DNA of 64,000 bases from Tubiluchus corallicola (GCA_030141605.1 JAQGDQ010000293.1:124001-188000); one strand, 5' to 3'. Counted from the stretch's first letter, positions 49,580 to 61,850 are shown. A program made the numbers and translations. The notes: generated by a model not told the origin, from the sequence alone.

Positions 49580-50242
49580 CAGTGTTTCCTAAACTTTCTC
49601 GGACCGTTACCCAAATCGGGAAACCCGGTCGTGTCCATTACCCCCCACCTAGTACTACTTCTCCAACTCAAAAAGTAAACACACGTATATGCCACAAGCA
49701 AGCAAACTTATTTATGTTTGCTCGTGACATAAATAAATTTCCAGGTGTTGTTGTATTGTTATCAAAACAAGAATTACAATTACTGAATCTGCTCATTACT
49801 GAGTGAGCAGGTTCGTTCGAGTAATTATTACTCGAACAAACGAAATTACTGGAACAAACGAAAACAAGAAGAAATGAATGACAACAACAAAATCTCAGTT
49901 AGTGGGACGGATGTTTTTCGGACGCCAGTTTCTCAATCCTGGGTTTCGTCAGGCTCAAAGCAACGCGTGCATCGCTTTCCACGTCCAACCTACTTCTTTT
50001 CTTTGTTTTCATGTTCATTATGGACGAAAAACCTTGTTCACACAGATACGTTGTTGAAAAACACGTGAGAATATTCAATGCCCGTTCTGCAAGGACTGGT
50101 GAACTGGCCATCTCTCCTATCCAGAACTCTTCCAGAATGCATTCCGAGCGAAGTTTTAAAAATTTTCAGAGGGGTGCCCGTTACCCCCCAAAAAAACCAT
50201 ATTACCCCGGGGGGTAATTTACCCTTACTTTGGGAACCACTA
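49580..50242 (-). mobile_element. hAT-type DNA transposon, truncated, with intact 8-bp target duplication
   Basis: Flanked by identical ATCTAAAG at 49572-49579 and 50243-50250. Left terminus CAGTGTTTCCTAAACTTT; right terminus, on the minus strand, TAGTGGTTCCCAAAGTA. These are matching hAT-like inverted ends. An 8-bp duplication is diagnostic of hAT insertion. Next to the right end is a G/C-run stretch (TTACCCCCCAAAAAAACC). A perfect 11-bp-arm palindrome centred on one T lies at 49815-49837. At 663 bp the element is far shorter than an autonomous hAT and keeps only a transposase tail. Confidence 0.92.
49899..50111 (-). pseudogene. hAT transposase C-terminal (dimerisation) fragment
   Basis: The 70-codon frame contains ALNILTCFSTTYLCEQGFSS, then MKTKKRSRLDVESDARVALS and KPRIEKLASEKHPSH before the stop. 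This is the conserved hAT C-terminal dimerisation region, as found in Charlie-like transposases and domesticated ZBED/FAM200 proteins (TTYLCE-x-GFS and K-x-R-RL-x-V-x-x-D-R-ALS words). The BED finger and the catalytic core are missing. The frame is open and little damaged, so insertion was probably recent. Confidence 0.85.
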
Positions 50243-50250
50243 ATCTAAAG

Positions 50251-51689
50251 CTACATTCCCAGATGTGAAATTTTTAATGGCCATAGAAGCGGCCGGACTC
50301 CCGCTACATATCCAGACAAGGAAAGAAGATGGAATGGTCAGTTACAGGTCTACTTGCAATAATAATAATGCAGCCACAATGCATGCAAAAAATCTTATTG
50401 ACTACGAGAGTCATTGCTATTTCGCTCTTCAAATGGGCTTTAGAAAAATCGTAGATTTAAATTAAAAATTACGTATACATACATTTCTCGGGCCCTGTGT
50501 GTACAAGCTGAGATGTCATACCTGTACCTTAAATACATAATTCTTCTGGCAGGTATGCTACTAATAAATGACCGAAATCTTCAGGTAAACTATAATATGG
50601 CGGTTGTGCATAACCTGACCTCGTCTGCATGACATGACCCGCATCGTACTGTTGAAAGTTAACAACATGCAAAACAAAGTTTAATGTAGTTTGTAGTTAG
50701 CAAATTTCAGAAATGGAAGAAATAAAATAATAAAGATACTGCCTGACATTTTTAGACGCATAACACTTTCTGCATTTATAGACTTAGGAAATTTTAATTG
50801 AACTTCCTTTAATTCGCTAGTGGCGCCAAAGTTTTTTAGTTCATGAACTAATCGTGCCATTTATAAGAATTTTATGTCTGTCGAACAAGCGAACAAACGA
50901 AATAGATGATTTGCTTTGAGTTGTTAATTGTAAAAGTAGTACAAATAAGCTTGTTTGATACAATATATAAAAATACTTATATTTTATCTTGTCAAAAATG
51001 ATAATTTTAATGATATTCTGATTAAATTTTTTCCCATCAAGTTTCTACATTTTCGTTTTCGCTAGTTTATTATAAAATCATATAGATCTTTATTGCGATT
51101 TTATTTAAAAAATTCTTATTAGTCTTGTGGTTTTAATTAAATAGGCCCAGTTAAATTTCATGATATGGATAATGATCTGCTTCAAATTAGTGCCTGAGAA
51201 TTATTGAAACTAAAGTTATCGGAATTTATCTTGCACGTAATGTAGATATTCATGGAGTCATCTTACATATCACGATTGTTTAATTTAACCTCAATACGTG
51301 CCTAGCGTCGCATTGGCTTCTATATGAGTGCTGACAAAGAGTTAATTCGGATTACAGCATACCGGAAGTCGTTCGTGACTGGGCAGGCGTTTCGGTATTT
51401 ACACAATGATAATGTCACGTGATCTTGAATGATAATGATTCATTTTCGTTCTTGTCAAGAGAGGAATTTACTTGGTTTCTGAAACGATTATATACTTACT
51501 ACGTGCTTCCAATTTAAACGCAATCTGACTTGTGTTTAGTTCGAGTTGATGAATGTAGTCTACACACGGTAACGGCAATGAGAAACAACGATAACCTTGT
51601 TTGTCTGTCAGATTTTTATAAATTGACATAAGATCGTAGTGTTGACAAGGCCGTATTTTTGCCATTGTAAAGCAAAACAGATTTTATTT
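50251..51689. other. Intronic, no gene
   Basis: A 66-codon frame at 50265-50465 is unrecognised. No other feature supported. Confidence 0.4.
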
Positions 51690-52560
51690 TCTCTTATTGT
51701 AAGACACAGCAAGAATATATTTACTGTTAGTGTAAAACCTAACAGGATTATGCCTGTGTTAATGTAAGGCCTACAGAACCATACCTACTGTTACTGTAAG
51801 GCTCAACAGATTGTACTTTCTCCTAGTGTAAGACCCAAGTGGATTGTACTTGCTCTTGTTGTAAGAACCAACAGAATTGTACTTGCTCTTATTGTAAGAC
51901 CCAGCAGAATTGTACTTGCCCTTCTTGTAAGACCCAGCAGGATTATGCCTGAATTCATGTAATGCCTACAGACCATACCTACTGTTACTGTGCGGTTCAA
52001 CAGACTATACTTTCTCTTAGGGTAAGACCCAACAGGGTAGTATTTGCTCTTGCTATAAAACTCAACAGTATTGAACCTACTTCTGATGTAAGGTCCCAAC
52101 AGAATTGCACTTGATCCGTTATTGTAAGAACCAGCTGAACTGTACTTGCTCTTATTGTAAGACCCAACTGGATTATACCTTCTCTTATTGCAAGACCCAA
52201 CGGGATTATACCTTCTCTTATTGCAAGACCCAACGGGATTATACCTTCTCTTATTGCAAGACCCAACGGGATTATACCTTCTCTTATTGCAAGACCCAAC
52301 GGGATTATACCTTCTCTTATTGCAAGACCCAACGGGATTATACCTTCTCTTATTGCAAGACCCAACGGGATTATACCTTCTCTTATTGCAAGACCCAACG
52401 GGATTATACGTTCTCTTATTGCAAGACCCAACGGGATTATACGTTCTCTTATTGCAAAACCCAACGGGATTGCACTTACCGGATTTGTAAGACTCGAAAC
52501 AATTGTACTTGTTCTTATGGTAAGTCCAACAGGATTGTATTTGCCTCTATTGTGAAACCC
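51690..52560 (+). repeat. 33-bp minisatellite, about 26 copies, homogenised core
   Basis: The unit runs CAACGGGATTATACCTTCTC then TTATTGCAAGACC. Copies from about 52180 to 52470 are almost identical, while those on either side diverge progressively. 33 is a multiple of three, so frames of 179 (+) and 233 (-) codons stay open with 11-residue periodicity. No start context, splice context or database-like domain suggests they are genes. Confidence 0.92.
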
Positions 52561-52564
52561 TACA

Positions 52565-53405
52565 TCATTTGGATGATTTTCATAGACGGCTTTTCGATGT
52601 TTCAAACAAAGGAATTTCATATTTACGTGAAGACCTGTGTGTAAAGTAACTGCGAAGGGTTTTACAACAATAACGTCACCTATCAGGCAAAATATCATTC
52701 ACTGTGGCACACCATCTACTTCGGCATCTAGTCCGAGTACATGTAGTATCCAATTGATCCAAACATTAGTGAACCTAACAGCACCTTCAAGCGGCCCAGG
52801 GGGAGAACTACAGTTAATTTTCGGGAAATTTTCACTGCTAAACTAGTAGGCCCTAAGTCAACGTTTCAAAATGAAACAACATAGCAGGGTAACGATTAAC
52901 CTGTCAGCAAATCAACGTATGTCTTAATTTGCAGAGAAATTTCAAACGTTGTTGTAACGTTATTCATTACATCGTTGGCAGCAATTATTCTGTTTCACAA
53001 AAGGCGACGCTACAGTCAAACGTGACGTAAATGAAAACAAAACCCATCTCGGCGGCTTCAGCGTTTAACCACTTTCTTCTGTGAAGCCATTCTTCTTTGT
53101 AGAACCTTGCGAAACCTGATTGTATTTTCTCCTCATTTGTATTCCGTGCGGTTGTCGGACGGTAAAAGATACGCCAGTTTCTTGATGAATTAAACACGCT
53201 TCCTTAATTACTTTCTGATATATTTTAGATGTACCGACAGTATCACTGACGTTGTAAAATCGTCCACGCCAATGTTAAGTCGTCCACTGGCTAGTTTTAA
53301 TCACAATAAAGGGAACTTGTATAGAATTGTAACAGGGAAAAGCACCGAATGGTACAGATCCATTCTCTTTGTACTTGGAGCTGTACTTTCAGAACGGTGT
53401 ACATT
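52565..53405. other. Intronic, no gene
   Basis: Nothing supported beyond short unrecognised frames. Confidence 0.4.
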
Positions 53406-53408
53406 TTA

Positions 53409-53645
53409 AAACTATTCTTGCAATACCAGAAACGCATTTGAACCTATACTAAAATTATATAAATTTGTTATTTATTATGTGCGTGTTTTTTGGCTCTATA
53501 GCTGTAATGTAATAGCTCTGTATTGTACTTTTGTATTTTGTTGTTGTTTTGTTGTATGTCTGTGATTGTAGTATAATGTATATGCCAATAATAAATTCTA
53601 TTCTATAATATGAGAATAAACTACTACTGCTACTGCTGCTGCTAC

Positions 53646-53709
<64 letters not shown>

Positions 53710-53926
53710 ACTGCTACTGCTACTGCTACTGCTACTGCTACTACCACTGCCCCTGCCACTGCCACTGCCTCCGCCGCCGCCGCCGCCACGACCACCACCA
53801 CCACCACCACCACCACCACCACCACCACCACTACCACTACCACTACCACTACCACTACCACTACCACTACCACTACCACTACCACTACCACTACCACTAC
53901 CACTACCACTACCACTACCACTACCA

Positions 53927-53957
<31 letters not shown>

Positions 53958-54041
53958 CACTACCACTACCACTACCACTACCACTACCACTACTGCTACG
54001 ACAAACTATTCTTGCAATATCAGAAACGCATTTGAACTTAT
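53409..54041 (+). mobile_element. Retroposon-like insertion with 39-bp direct repeats and microsatellite tail
   Basis: A 39-bp sequence starting AAACTATTCTTGCAATA occurs at 53409-53447 and again at 54003-54041 with two differences. The 555 bp between them has an AT-rich LINE 3' UTR-like part ending ATGCCAATAATAAATTCTAT, followed by a trinucleotide array. This is the layout of a 5'-truncated LINE copy with a long target-site duplication. No coding part remains. Confidence 0.55.
53620..53998 (+). repeat. Compound TGC/CAC/ACT microsatellite
   Basis: (TGC)n, then (TACTGC)n, then (CCACCA)n, then (ACTACC)n, then (ACT)n. The 200-codon Ser/Gly and Val/Ala frames are artefacts. Confidence 0.95.
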
Positions 54042-54279
54042 TCTTTCGGCCATCCATAACGATACGAACCTACTCTAAATGATGTCAGAAACTGCTCTGA
54101 TCTTGAAAAGTGACATGCGGTGCGGTATCAAACCATTTTCATAAATTAAGCGTATTCAAACTGTAACTAAAAACATTACTGAAGTTTAACATTAATCGTA
54201 AGCATTATTCATATGGCGGAGACCCGACTCTGTCCATCACGCACGCATGCGCATTGGTTTTTGTCTGTTAAATGCTGTG

Positions 54280-54895
54280 TTTTTGAAAGGCTGCAAAGTT
54301 TCTGATGGTTTCCTTTTGTCTCCCAAATTGTGGTTGTGGTTATTGTTTCAGAACTCAGAACATTTCTTCCTAGAATACCCTCATTCTTATCATTCCAGAG
54401 GTGCTATGTTCAGTCAATTAAATAACATATTATTGTCTTTAAATATCAATATTTTACAATGTAGTAATAGTGAATTGTTGTCATTGTATTTTTATGGGAG
54501 TGATGATTTTAATGTTGCTGTCAACTGTAAAATTTTTGATTGCTTTCAAAATTACATTAGAAGTAATAAGCGTTTTAATGTGATCAGACCTTAAGTTCCC
54601 TTTTAAGGCTTTTATGTATTTATGGTAAATTTTAAGTTACTATTATTATTAATTTTTATTATTATTATTATTTAGTTGTTATGTTATTCATTGTGTCACA
54701 TCTGCTAACTTTCTATGTATATGTTCTTGCTTATAAGTGTTTGTATGAATGTGTGTCTATTTGTGTTTGTTTGTATTTATTTACTCCATTTTTTCTGCCC
54801 TTCTGCTTGTACTTATATTTGCATGGTAAGGATTCATGTATCAGTTTTAGGAACTGTCTAATCTGAACCAAATAAACTATGTTTAAACTAACTTT
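54280..54895 (+). pseudogene. LINE 3' end (RT C-terminal region and 3' UTR)
   Basis: The frame reads QNSEHFFLEYPHSYHSRGAM, then a Leu/Asn-rich stretch, LLSLYFYGSDDF, and IFDCFQNYIRSNKRF before the stop at 54594. The SEHFFL-x-CP...R-x-x-M and final IF-x-x-x-x-x-YI-x-x-S-KRF pattern is a common C-terminal block of LINE reverse transcriptases; here the usual CP has become YP. About 300 bp of T-rich 3' UTR-like DNA follows, ending near AAATAAACTATGTTTAAAC. 5'-truncated and decayed. Confidence 0.65.
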
Positions 54896-55330
54896 GGAAA
54901 TCCTTGCTCGGGACTACATATGAACAGCAATAAGACCTACTTACCATTGGCAGTTTGAGTTGAATCTCATTCACCAACTTGCTCTTGACATTCGGTGACT
55001 TGATCAAAATTTCAATTAATTTCCTACTCCTTTGTCTGCAGCTTGATTTGCAAGCGAATGAAATATTGATGCTTAATTCATTTTGAGATAATGCGACAAA
55101 GGCTGACAGAAAACTGCACAGTAGTCTGATAAAGAAGTGAGAAGGGACCTTGCAAAGTATTATATAAGGTGGTACGTAAGTATGAACTAAATGACAAAAC
55201 ACAATTGACAATGATAATGGGATTTTCATTAAGCTTTAAAACATTGCTGAAGTTGAGATCACATACGATTCGCACGAACTCAAAACCCGGTGTGATCTCG
55301 GCGCACAACAGAACAAAGTTTATCTATTAC

Positions 55331-55923
55331 TTAAAGCAAAACCGGACCGAATCTTAAACTGTAGGTCAAAACAATCTACTCTTTAAAATACTGAAAGCGA
55401 ACGCACTATTTTCTCAGAAATGACTTACGTGAAAGAATTATTACCACTCAAAAACAATTTCGCGGTCGCGCCATTAGTTCTTCGCTGTTACGTGTATTTC
55501 GCCATTCGCTAGTTAGATGGGCTCTAGCTTCTGCATTTCGGAAACACATTGCACAAAACAGGTGTTGTACCTTTCAGTTCAGATGTGTTAGTGTGCGATG
55601 AACTACACACGTTCGACAGCGGTAAATTTGAATTTTTATCTTAAAACTTACCGAGCTTTAGTACAACACACTGAATATCTTACAGGAGCACTGTACTTCA
55701 ATTTTCGCAAACACGTGCAACACGCTCATGGAGCATTTTTGCTGTTGAAAAGTATATTAGTTTGTGATGTCATCAATAGTTGGGCTCACCCGCTGTTAAT
55801 TAAGATTTTAATCTGTTATTTAATTATCAGAAACGCTTTTGCAGTATTGTTGGTGTTAAAATCTATACTTTTTAGCGGATTTCAAAATGAGATTGTATAT
55901 GAAATCATCCTGTCTTCCTTTAA
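55331..55923 (+). mobile_element. Family A TTAA MITE, copy 7 (near full length)
   Basis: TTAAAGCAAAACCGGACC to ATCATCCTGTCTTCCTTTAA, 593 bp, with all main blocks in order and TTAA at both ends. The best reference copy with 31904-32508. Its 110-codon frame (55598-55930) is not conserved across copies in a way that suggests coding. Confidence 0.88.
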
Positions 55924-55984
55924 TGATTAATGAAAATTTAGAGAGACCCCAATAGTTAATGGGTGATACAAATTTTACGATTCA

Positions 55985-56299
<315 letters not shown>

Positions 56300-56300
<1 letters not shown>

Positions 56301-56985
56301 GTAGAACTCGGACAAGTTGATGCTTTAGAATCAGACGGCCTAAAGGAATCATCAAGAAGTGGTTAAGGAGTGTAGCTAACTGTAATGACTTTCTATGAGG
56401 TTTTGCTTTATATTTCATTCTGTCTTTTGGGACCAAATGCTGCATTAAGATGATTCGCCCGGCATGCGCTTTGAAACCACTTTTTGTTACTGAGTAATCA
56501 GAATTCGTGTCGCGTGATTGGTAAATTAAAAAAACGGTCATTCTTTGGAAAGAACAAATGAGTCGCTTCGTAACCTCGCAGGCGATATGTTTCTTTAGAC
56601 AAGCGGAAAGCGCCTGTAATGAAGTTGTTATTGTTGGGATTATAGTCGCATTTCCAGGAATGGACAAGCATTTAGATTCGAAAAACTCTGCTGAGATAGT
56701 TCACGTGTCAGGGAAACACTAGTTCCTGTAATATCACTAGTTTTGAGATTAGTAGAAGAAAACGGCAAGAGTAAAGTCTTTTTCTAAGTATTTTGGTCTG
56801 CTTGTTTGTTACACTGACCTTTCCTATCAATTATTGATAGAGTGGTGATTTTAACAAGGTTTTTCTTAAATTCGCTGACAATTTGTTGACGACAAATAAT
56901 ATTATTTAAATTACACACATTCGAACATTATGTGTTTTGATTAAGTTACAATGCGTTTTGAAATAAGGTGAAACAAAATTAAGGA
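56300..56985. other. Intronic, no gene
   Basis: Nothing supported. Confidence 0.4.
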
Positions 56986-57300
56986 AGGTAAGGTAAGGTA
57001 AGGTAAGGTAAGGTAAGGTAAGGTAAAGTAAGGTAAGGTAAGGTAAGGTACGGTAAGGTAAGATAAGGTATGGTAAGGTAAAGCAAGATAGGACAAGGTA
57101 AGGTAAGGTAACGTAACGTAACGTAAGGTAAGGGTAACGTAACGTAAGGTAAGATAAGGTAAAGTAAGGTAAGGTGAGGTGAGGTGAGGTGAGGTGAGGT
57201 AAGGTAAGGTAAAAAGGTAAACTAAGGTAAGGTAAGGTAAGATAAGGTAAGGTAAGTAAAGGCAAGACAAGGTAAGGTAAGATAAAGTAAGGTAAGACAT
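56985..57300 (+). repeat. (AAGGT)n pentanucleotide array
   Basis: About 60 units with AACGT, GAGGT, AAGAT and AAAGT variants. A purine-rich stretch follows to about 57420. Leu/Pro/Tyr/Thr frames of 126 and 185 codons on the minus strand are artefacts. Confidence 0.93.
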
Positions 57301-57304
57301 TGTA

Positions 57305-57900
57305 AAAATGGAAGGGAACAAAAATCACAGAAAGAAGATAAAAAGAAAGAGAGGAAAGAGAAGCGAATATAAAGAAAAAGAAGCGAAGAAAAGGAATGAA
57401 CAGGGAATGGACACGGGGGGGGGACAGCCTGCGTGTGATTTGGAGTAATGCGAGGTGTGACAAGATATAACTTAATTTAGATTCGCTGACATCTTAAAGA
57501 ACCATTAAGTAGCACAGAATGCAAGTAGAAAAGTATCTGTAATTTAAGTAATAGCATGTTTGTTGGCTTCGCTGCAGCGTCTTCCATCACGCATTTTCTA
57601 GGAACGCTGTCAACATTTGCTCGTCTGTTGCGCAAATTATACTGATATTTGCCACATAGTGTGACTTCTAGATGGCTATCTTGCCATAAGACTGATGGAT
57701 GTCTTCTTCTTGCCCAATCGGATAATAACTTTGTAATTTGGCTGAGTGCATTGCCCAGATTACGATGACCCGTGTCTTACACAAACAGCTAAATAATCGA
57801 AGGCTTTACCAATGTGACTGATTTTTAAACTAACAAATTTCTGCACCATATTTAGGCCTACACGGCCTCTGACATAATAGCAGATGTTAATGACAATGTG
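57305..57900. other. Intronic, no gene
   Basis: Purine-rich start and a run of nine G at about 57416; otherwise nothing. Confidence 0.4.
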
Positions 57901-59410
57901 GCAACTATGTAGACGGTACTGTACATGTAAGCTAAGGCAACTATGTAGACGGTACTGTATATGTAAGCTAAGGCAATTATGTAGATGGTACTGTATATGT
58001 AAGCTAAGGCAACTGTGTAGACGGTACTGTATATGTAAGCTAAGGCAACTATGTAGACGGTACTGTATATGTAAGCTAAGGCAACTGTGTAGATGGTACT
58101 GTATATGTAAGCTAAGGCAACTATGTAGACGGTACTGTATATGTAAGCTAAGGCAACTATGTAGACGGTAAGGTATATGTAAGCTAAGGCAACTATGTAG
58201 ACGGTACTGTATATGTAAGCTAAGGCAACTATGTAGACGGTACTGTATATGTAAGCTAAGGCAACTATGTAGACGGTAGTGTATATGTAAGCTAAGGCAA
58301 CTATGTAGATGGTACTGCATATGTAAGCTAAGGCAACTATGTAGACGGTAGTGTATATGTAAGCTAAGGCAACTATGTAGACGGTAGTGTATATGTAAGC
58401 TAAGGCAACTATGTAGACGGTAGTGTATATGTAAGCTAAGGCAACTATGTAGACGGTAGTGTATATGTAAGCTAAGGCAACTATGTAGACGGTAGTGTAT
58501 ATGTAAGCTAAGGCAACTATGTAGACGGTAGTGTATATGTAAGCTAAGGCAACTATGTAGACGGTACTGTATATGTAAGCTAAGGCAACTATGTAGACGG
58601 TACTGTATATGTAAGCTAAGGCAACTATGTAGACGGTACTGTATATGTAAGCTAAGGCAACTATGTAGACGGTACTGTATATGTAAACTAAGGCAACTAT
58701 GTAGACGGTACTGTACATGTAAGCTAAGGCAACTATGTAGACGGTACTGTATATGTAAGCTAAGGCAACTATGTAGACGGTACTGTATATGTAAGCTAAG
58801 GCAACTATGTAGACGGTAGTGTATATGTAAGCTAAGGCAACTATGTAGACGGTAGTGTATATGTAAGCTTAGGCAACTATGTAGACGGTAGTGTATATGT
58901 AAGCTAAGGCAACTATGTAGACGGTACTGTATATGTAAGCTAAGGCAACTATGTAGACGGTACTGTATATGTAAACTAAGGCAACTATGTAGACGGTACT
59001 GTATATGTAAGCTAAGGCAACTATGTAGACGGTACTGTATATGTAAGCTAAGGCAACTATGTAGACGGTACTGTATATGTAAGCTAAGGCAACTATGTAG
59101 ACGGTACTGTATATGTAAGCTAAGGCAACTATGTAGACGGTACTGTATATGTAAGCTAAGGCAACTATGTAGACGGTACTGTATATGTAAGCTAAGGCAA
59201 CTATGTAGACGGTACTGTATATGTAAGCTAAGGCAACTATGTAGACGGTACTGTATATGTAAACTAAGGCAACTATGTAGACGGTACTGTACATGTAAGC
59301 TAAGGCAACTATGTAGACAGTACTGTATATGTAAGCTAAGGCAACTATGTAGACGGTACTGTATATGTAAGCTAAGGCAACTATGTAGACGCTACTGTAT
59401 ATGTAAGCTA
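57901..59410 (+). repeat. 36-bp minisatellite, about 42 copies, with higher-order structure
   Basis: The unit runs GCAACTATGTAGACGGTACT then GTATATGTAAGCTAAG. 1510 bp corresponds to 41.9 units with no net register change. Variant units include GTAGTGTAT (a block at 58277-58535 and another at 58817-58895), AAACTAAG and GTACATG. Because 36 is divisible by three, minus-strand frames of 286 and 141 codons (12-residue TVYIVALAYIYS period) stay open, broken only by a variant near 58869. They are not supported as genes. Confidence 0.97.
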
Positions 59411-59875
59411 TGTAGTACGTATACCATTAATTTGATTTTGAAACTACGTTCTTAAAATTTTTGAAAGAAAAATGTACAGGCACATATATGTAAAACGTTC
59501 CTTGTTCAATTCCAGGCACCCCAAATTTTTCCTCCCATTCCGCATACTGAATATGTAGATCAAGACTCTTTGATGCACACAAATATCTAGGGTTCAGCTC
59601 TTATAGAACTTTAATTGCTAGTTAATTACTGAGACATCAGTAGTTTTTGTCTAAGGTTGCGTGTTACACGGTGCAAAGATACCAGGGCTCAGCATACTGT
59701 ATAAAGCATTGTTTATGAAACCATTCTGCCTTTTTAATTAACGAGATTCAAACGCTACTATCTAAACAACCAAAAGGTACAATTTTTGAAAGATCCTGGC
59801 ATTCACCAAAAATTAAAATCAAGGTAACGACCTTGTTATGGATAAGAATCAACAATTATTAAAAAAATAAATTAA
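59411..59875. other. Intronic, no gene
   Basis: Nothing supported. Confidence 0.4.
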
Positions 59876-59879
59876 AGGG

Positions 59880-60112
59880 ATTTATTAATATTATTATAAG
59901 CTACTTTGCTGCACCAAAGGTAGAGCTTATTATAATTTTAATGCTTCTTTGTTCCCGTGATATCTTTTACTTCTCAATCTTAATGTTACTGTATATTTTT
60001 GTATTGTAAGTGTGAATTGTAATGTTTTTAATTTTTTGAATATTATCATTACTGGACCATTCTGTAAATAATTCTAAAGCTAGTGTTTATTTGCTATAAA
60101 TAAAGCTTTATT
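59880..60112 (+). repeat. Probable LINE 3' UTR ending in a microsatellite
   Basis: Contains an imperfect hairpin (ATTATAAGCTACTTTGCTGC and its partner CAAAGGTAGAGCTTATTATA), then an AT-rich stretch ending CTATAAATAAAGCTTTATTA, directly followed by a GATGAC array. The layout resembles a LINE tail. No coding part is present. Confidence 0.4.
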
Positions 60113-60208
60113 AATATGATGACGATGATGGTGATAACGATGATGACGACGATAATGATGACCATGGTGATGATGATGAAGACGACGATGAAGACGACGA
60201 TGAAGACA

Positions 60209-60245
<37 letters not shown>

Positions 60246-60305
60246 CGATGACGACGACGACGGTGATGATGACGATGTCGATAATAATGATGGTAATAAT
60301 ACCAA
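60113..60305 (+). repeat. (GATGAC)n microsatellite
   Basis: GAT/GAC trinucleotides with a pure GAT core at 60208-60243. Ile-, Ser- and Met-rich frames are artefacts. Confidence 0.93.
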
Positions 60306-60495
60306 TAACTGCGTCTTTAGAAGCACTTAAGTAAGTGGTCTTCAATACTTTTTGGGGTTTGGTAGGTCAAAGCTTACAACGATACCGACAGGCGACAGTT
60401 TTTACTGGCACAAACAACTTGGGCAATTAATTGCATTAGGAAATTTGTAGCCTTGTAGACTTAATGATCAGTTTCGTCTTCTTCTTTTTCTGCAG

Positions 60496-60709
60496 GAGCA
60501 TACTCACTGGGTGCAATTAACCCAGAATTGTACAAAGACCACGACGAAGATGATAATTTCAACAATTATCCAGAGGGGCACATTGGTCGACTGTGGTTTG
60601 CTCTAGAGTACGAACACGAGTCAGAGAAGCTTGTTATTACGCTTATAAAAGCAAAGAATCTTCCTAGTCGAGTGCACGGAAACATTAACGGCTGTGATCC
60701 CTACGTCAG
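60496..60709 (+). CDS. SYT15: Synaptotagmin-15 exon: AINPELYK motif and first half of C2A
   Basis: Acceptor TTTTTCTGCAG, donor GTATAT at 60710. Two bases complete a Gly codon, 70 codons follow, and two bases go to the next exon. The product begins AYSLGAINPELYK, the SYT15 signature just before C2A. An acidic stretch (DHDEDDN) follows, then GHIGRLWFALEYEHESEKL, which forms C2A strands 1 and 2. Next is VITLIKAKNLPSRVHGNING and CDPYVR, the Ca2+-binding loop 1 region. In that loop the first acidic ligand of Ca2+-binding C2 domains is absent (LPSRVHG), while the Asp of DPYV is kept. An incomplete Ca2+ site agrees with the reported Ca2+-independence of SYT15. Confidence 0.95.
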
Positions 60710-61850
60710 GTATATATGCTCCACAATATTCTAGGGATAGAAAGTCAAATCGTAGAACGGAGTTTTCAAGGTTTGTTTAATTTTTATCGAATTGAAACTA
60801 ACTTCCTTTTCCCCCTAAGCTATTATACGAAGTTCATACGCTAAAGTTTGTTCACAATTTTTTACAGTACTTGTATTTGTTCTGGTAAACTGCAGCTTGT
60901 ATTGATCGATCCCATTTACTTTTTGTTTGCCTTAGCATGGAACACGTGGCTATGACTATATCAACCAAATGACCCGCATTGTCCATAAGTTATATTGAAA
61001 CATTCTAACTCTTGCTGTGCGTCTTAGAAAGTCACAGTGTCTCTTTAACAATTCAACTTATATGAGTGCCTGACAACTCTTTTGGGGCGAATGATTGCAA
61101 AAACTAAGCTGTGAGTAAGTTCAAGTGAATATAACATCATCACGTTTCTGCCATCATGAGAAAAAGGCACTCCCTAATATGGCGTGAAAAGAAGTCAGTG
61201 ATAATTTAATTCAAATTCTCTCACAGTTATGCAGGTCTTGAACCTGTACTTCTTCGCTACAAGCAGTTATCCAAGAGCAACTACACCTATAATGAACTAT
61301 CGTACAGCAACTTCTCACCAGAATACGCCCCGTTTAATACCTTGGCTATTAAAGTGGTTGTATTACTAACTGTAAACGTTTCTTTTTAACAATTTTTATG
61401 CAAGGAAAATCAATGTTGCACGTTCCACGTTTAAAGCAAACAGAAAGTATATAACATCTACGACCATTATGTGTAATACACTAAAAGAAGCGCACATACT
61501 ATCGAACGACATTGACATGCAATTTATCTATTTAACTGCAACGTTTTTTGCATTTTGCCACTTAGTGACATCAATGTATGATTTACTTTTATTAATAAGC
61601 TTATCACAGTTCCAGCGATTGATGATGATTGTGAAAAGGTCAAAGGTTAAGTGTACCAGACAACGTATTTGTGTACACTTGACAACGCCTCGCAATCCAT
61701 GCTACTGTAATAGTAACAGTTTTAACTGCTAGGTAGAACCTTACCTAGTTCATTTTTTCTTGCTTCCAAGCAAGATCCTGCTAGTAAATAAATCTATGCA
61801 CACATTAATACACAAAAAAGTAAAGTTCACGTAAAACAACTGAAGTTACT
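60710..61850. other. Intron between C2A exons, no other gene
   Basis: AT-rich; an 87-codon frame at 61469-61732 is unrecognised. Confidence 0.45.

Noticed and set aside
51997-52698. 233-codon minus-strand frame with an 11-residue repeat
   Set aside because: Product of the 33-bp minisatellite; diverged flanks do not show codon-like constraint.
57858-59294. 286- and 141-codon minus-strand frames with a 12-residue repeat
   Set aside because: The frame stays open only because the 36-bp unit is divisible by three; other frames and the plus strand are also open in parts. No start, splice or domain evidence.
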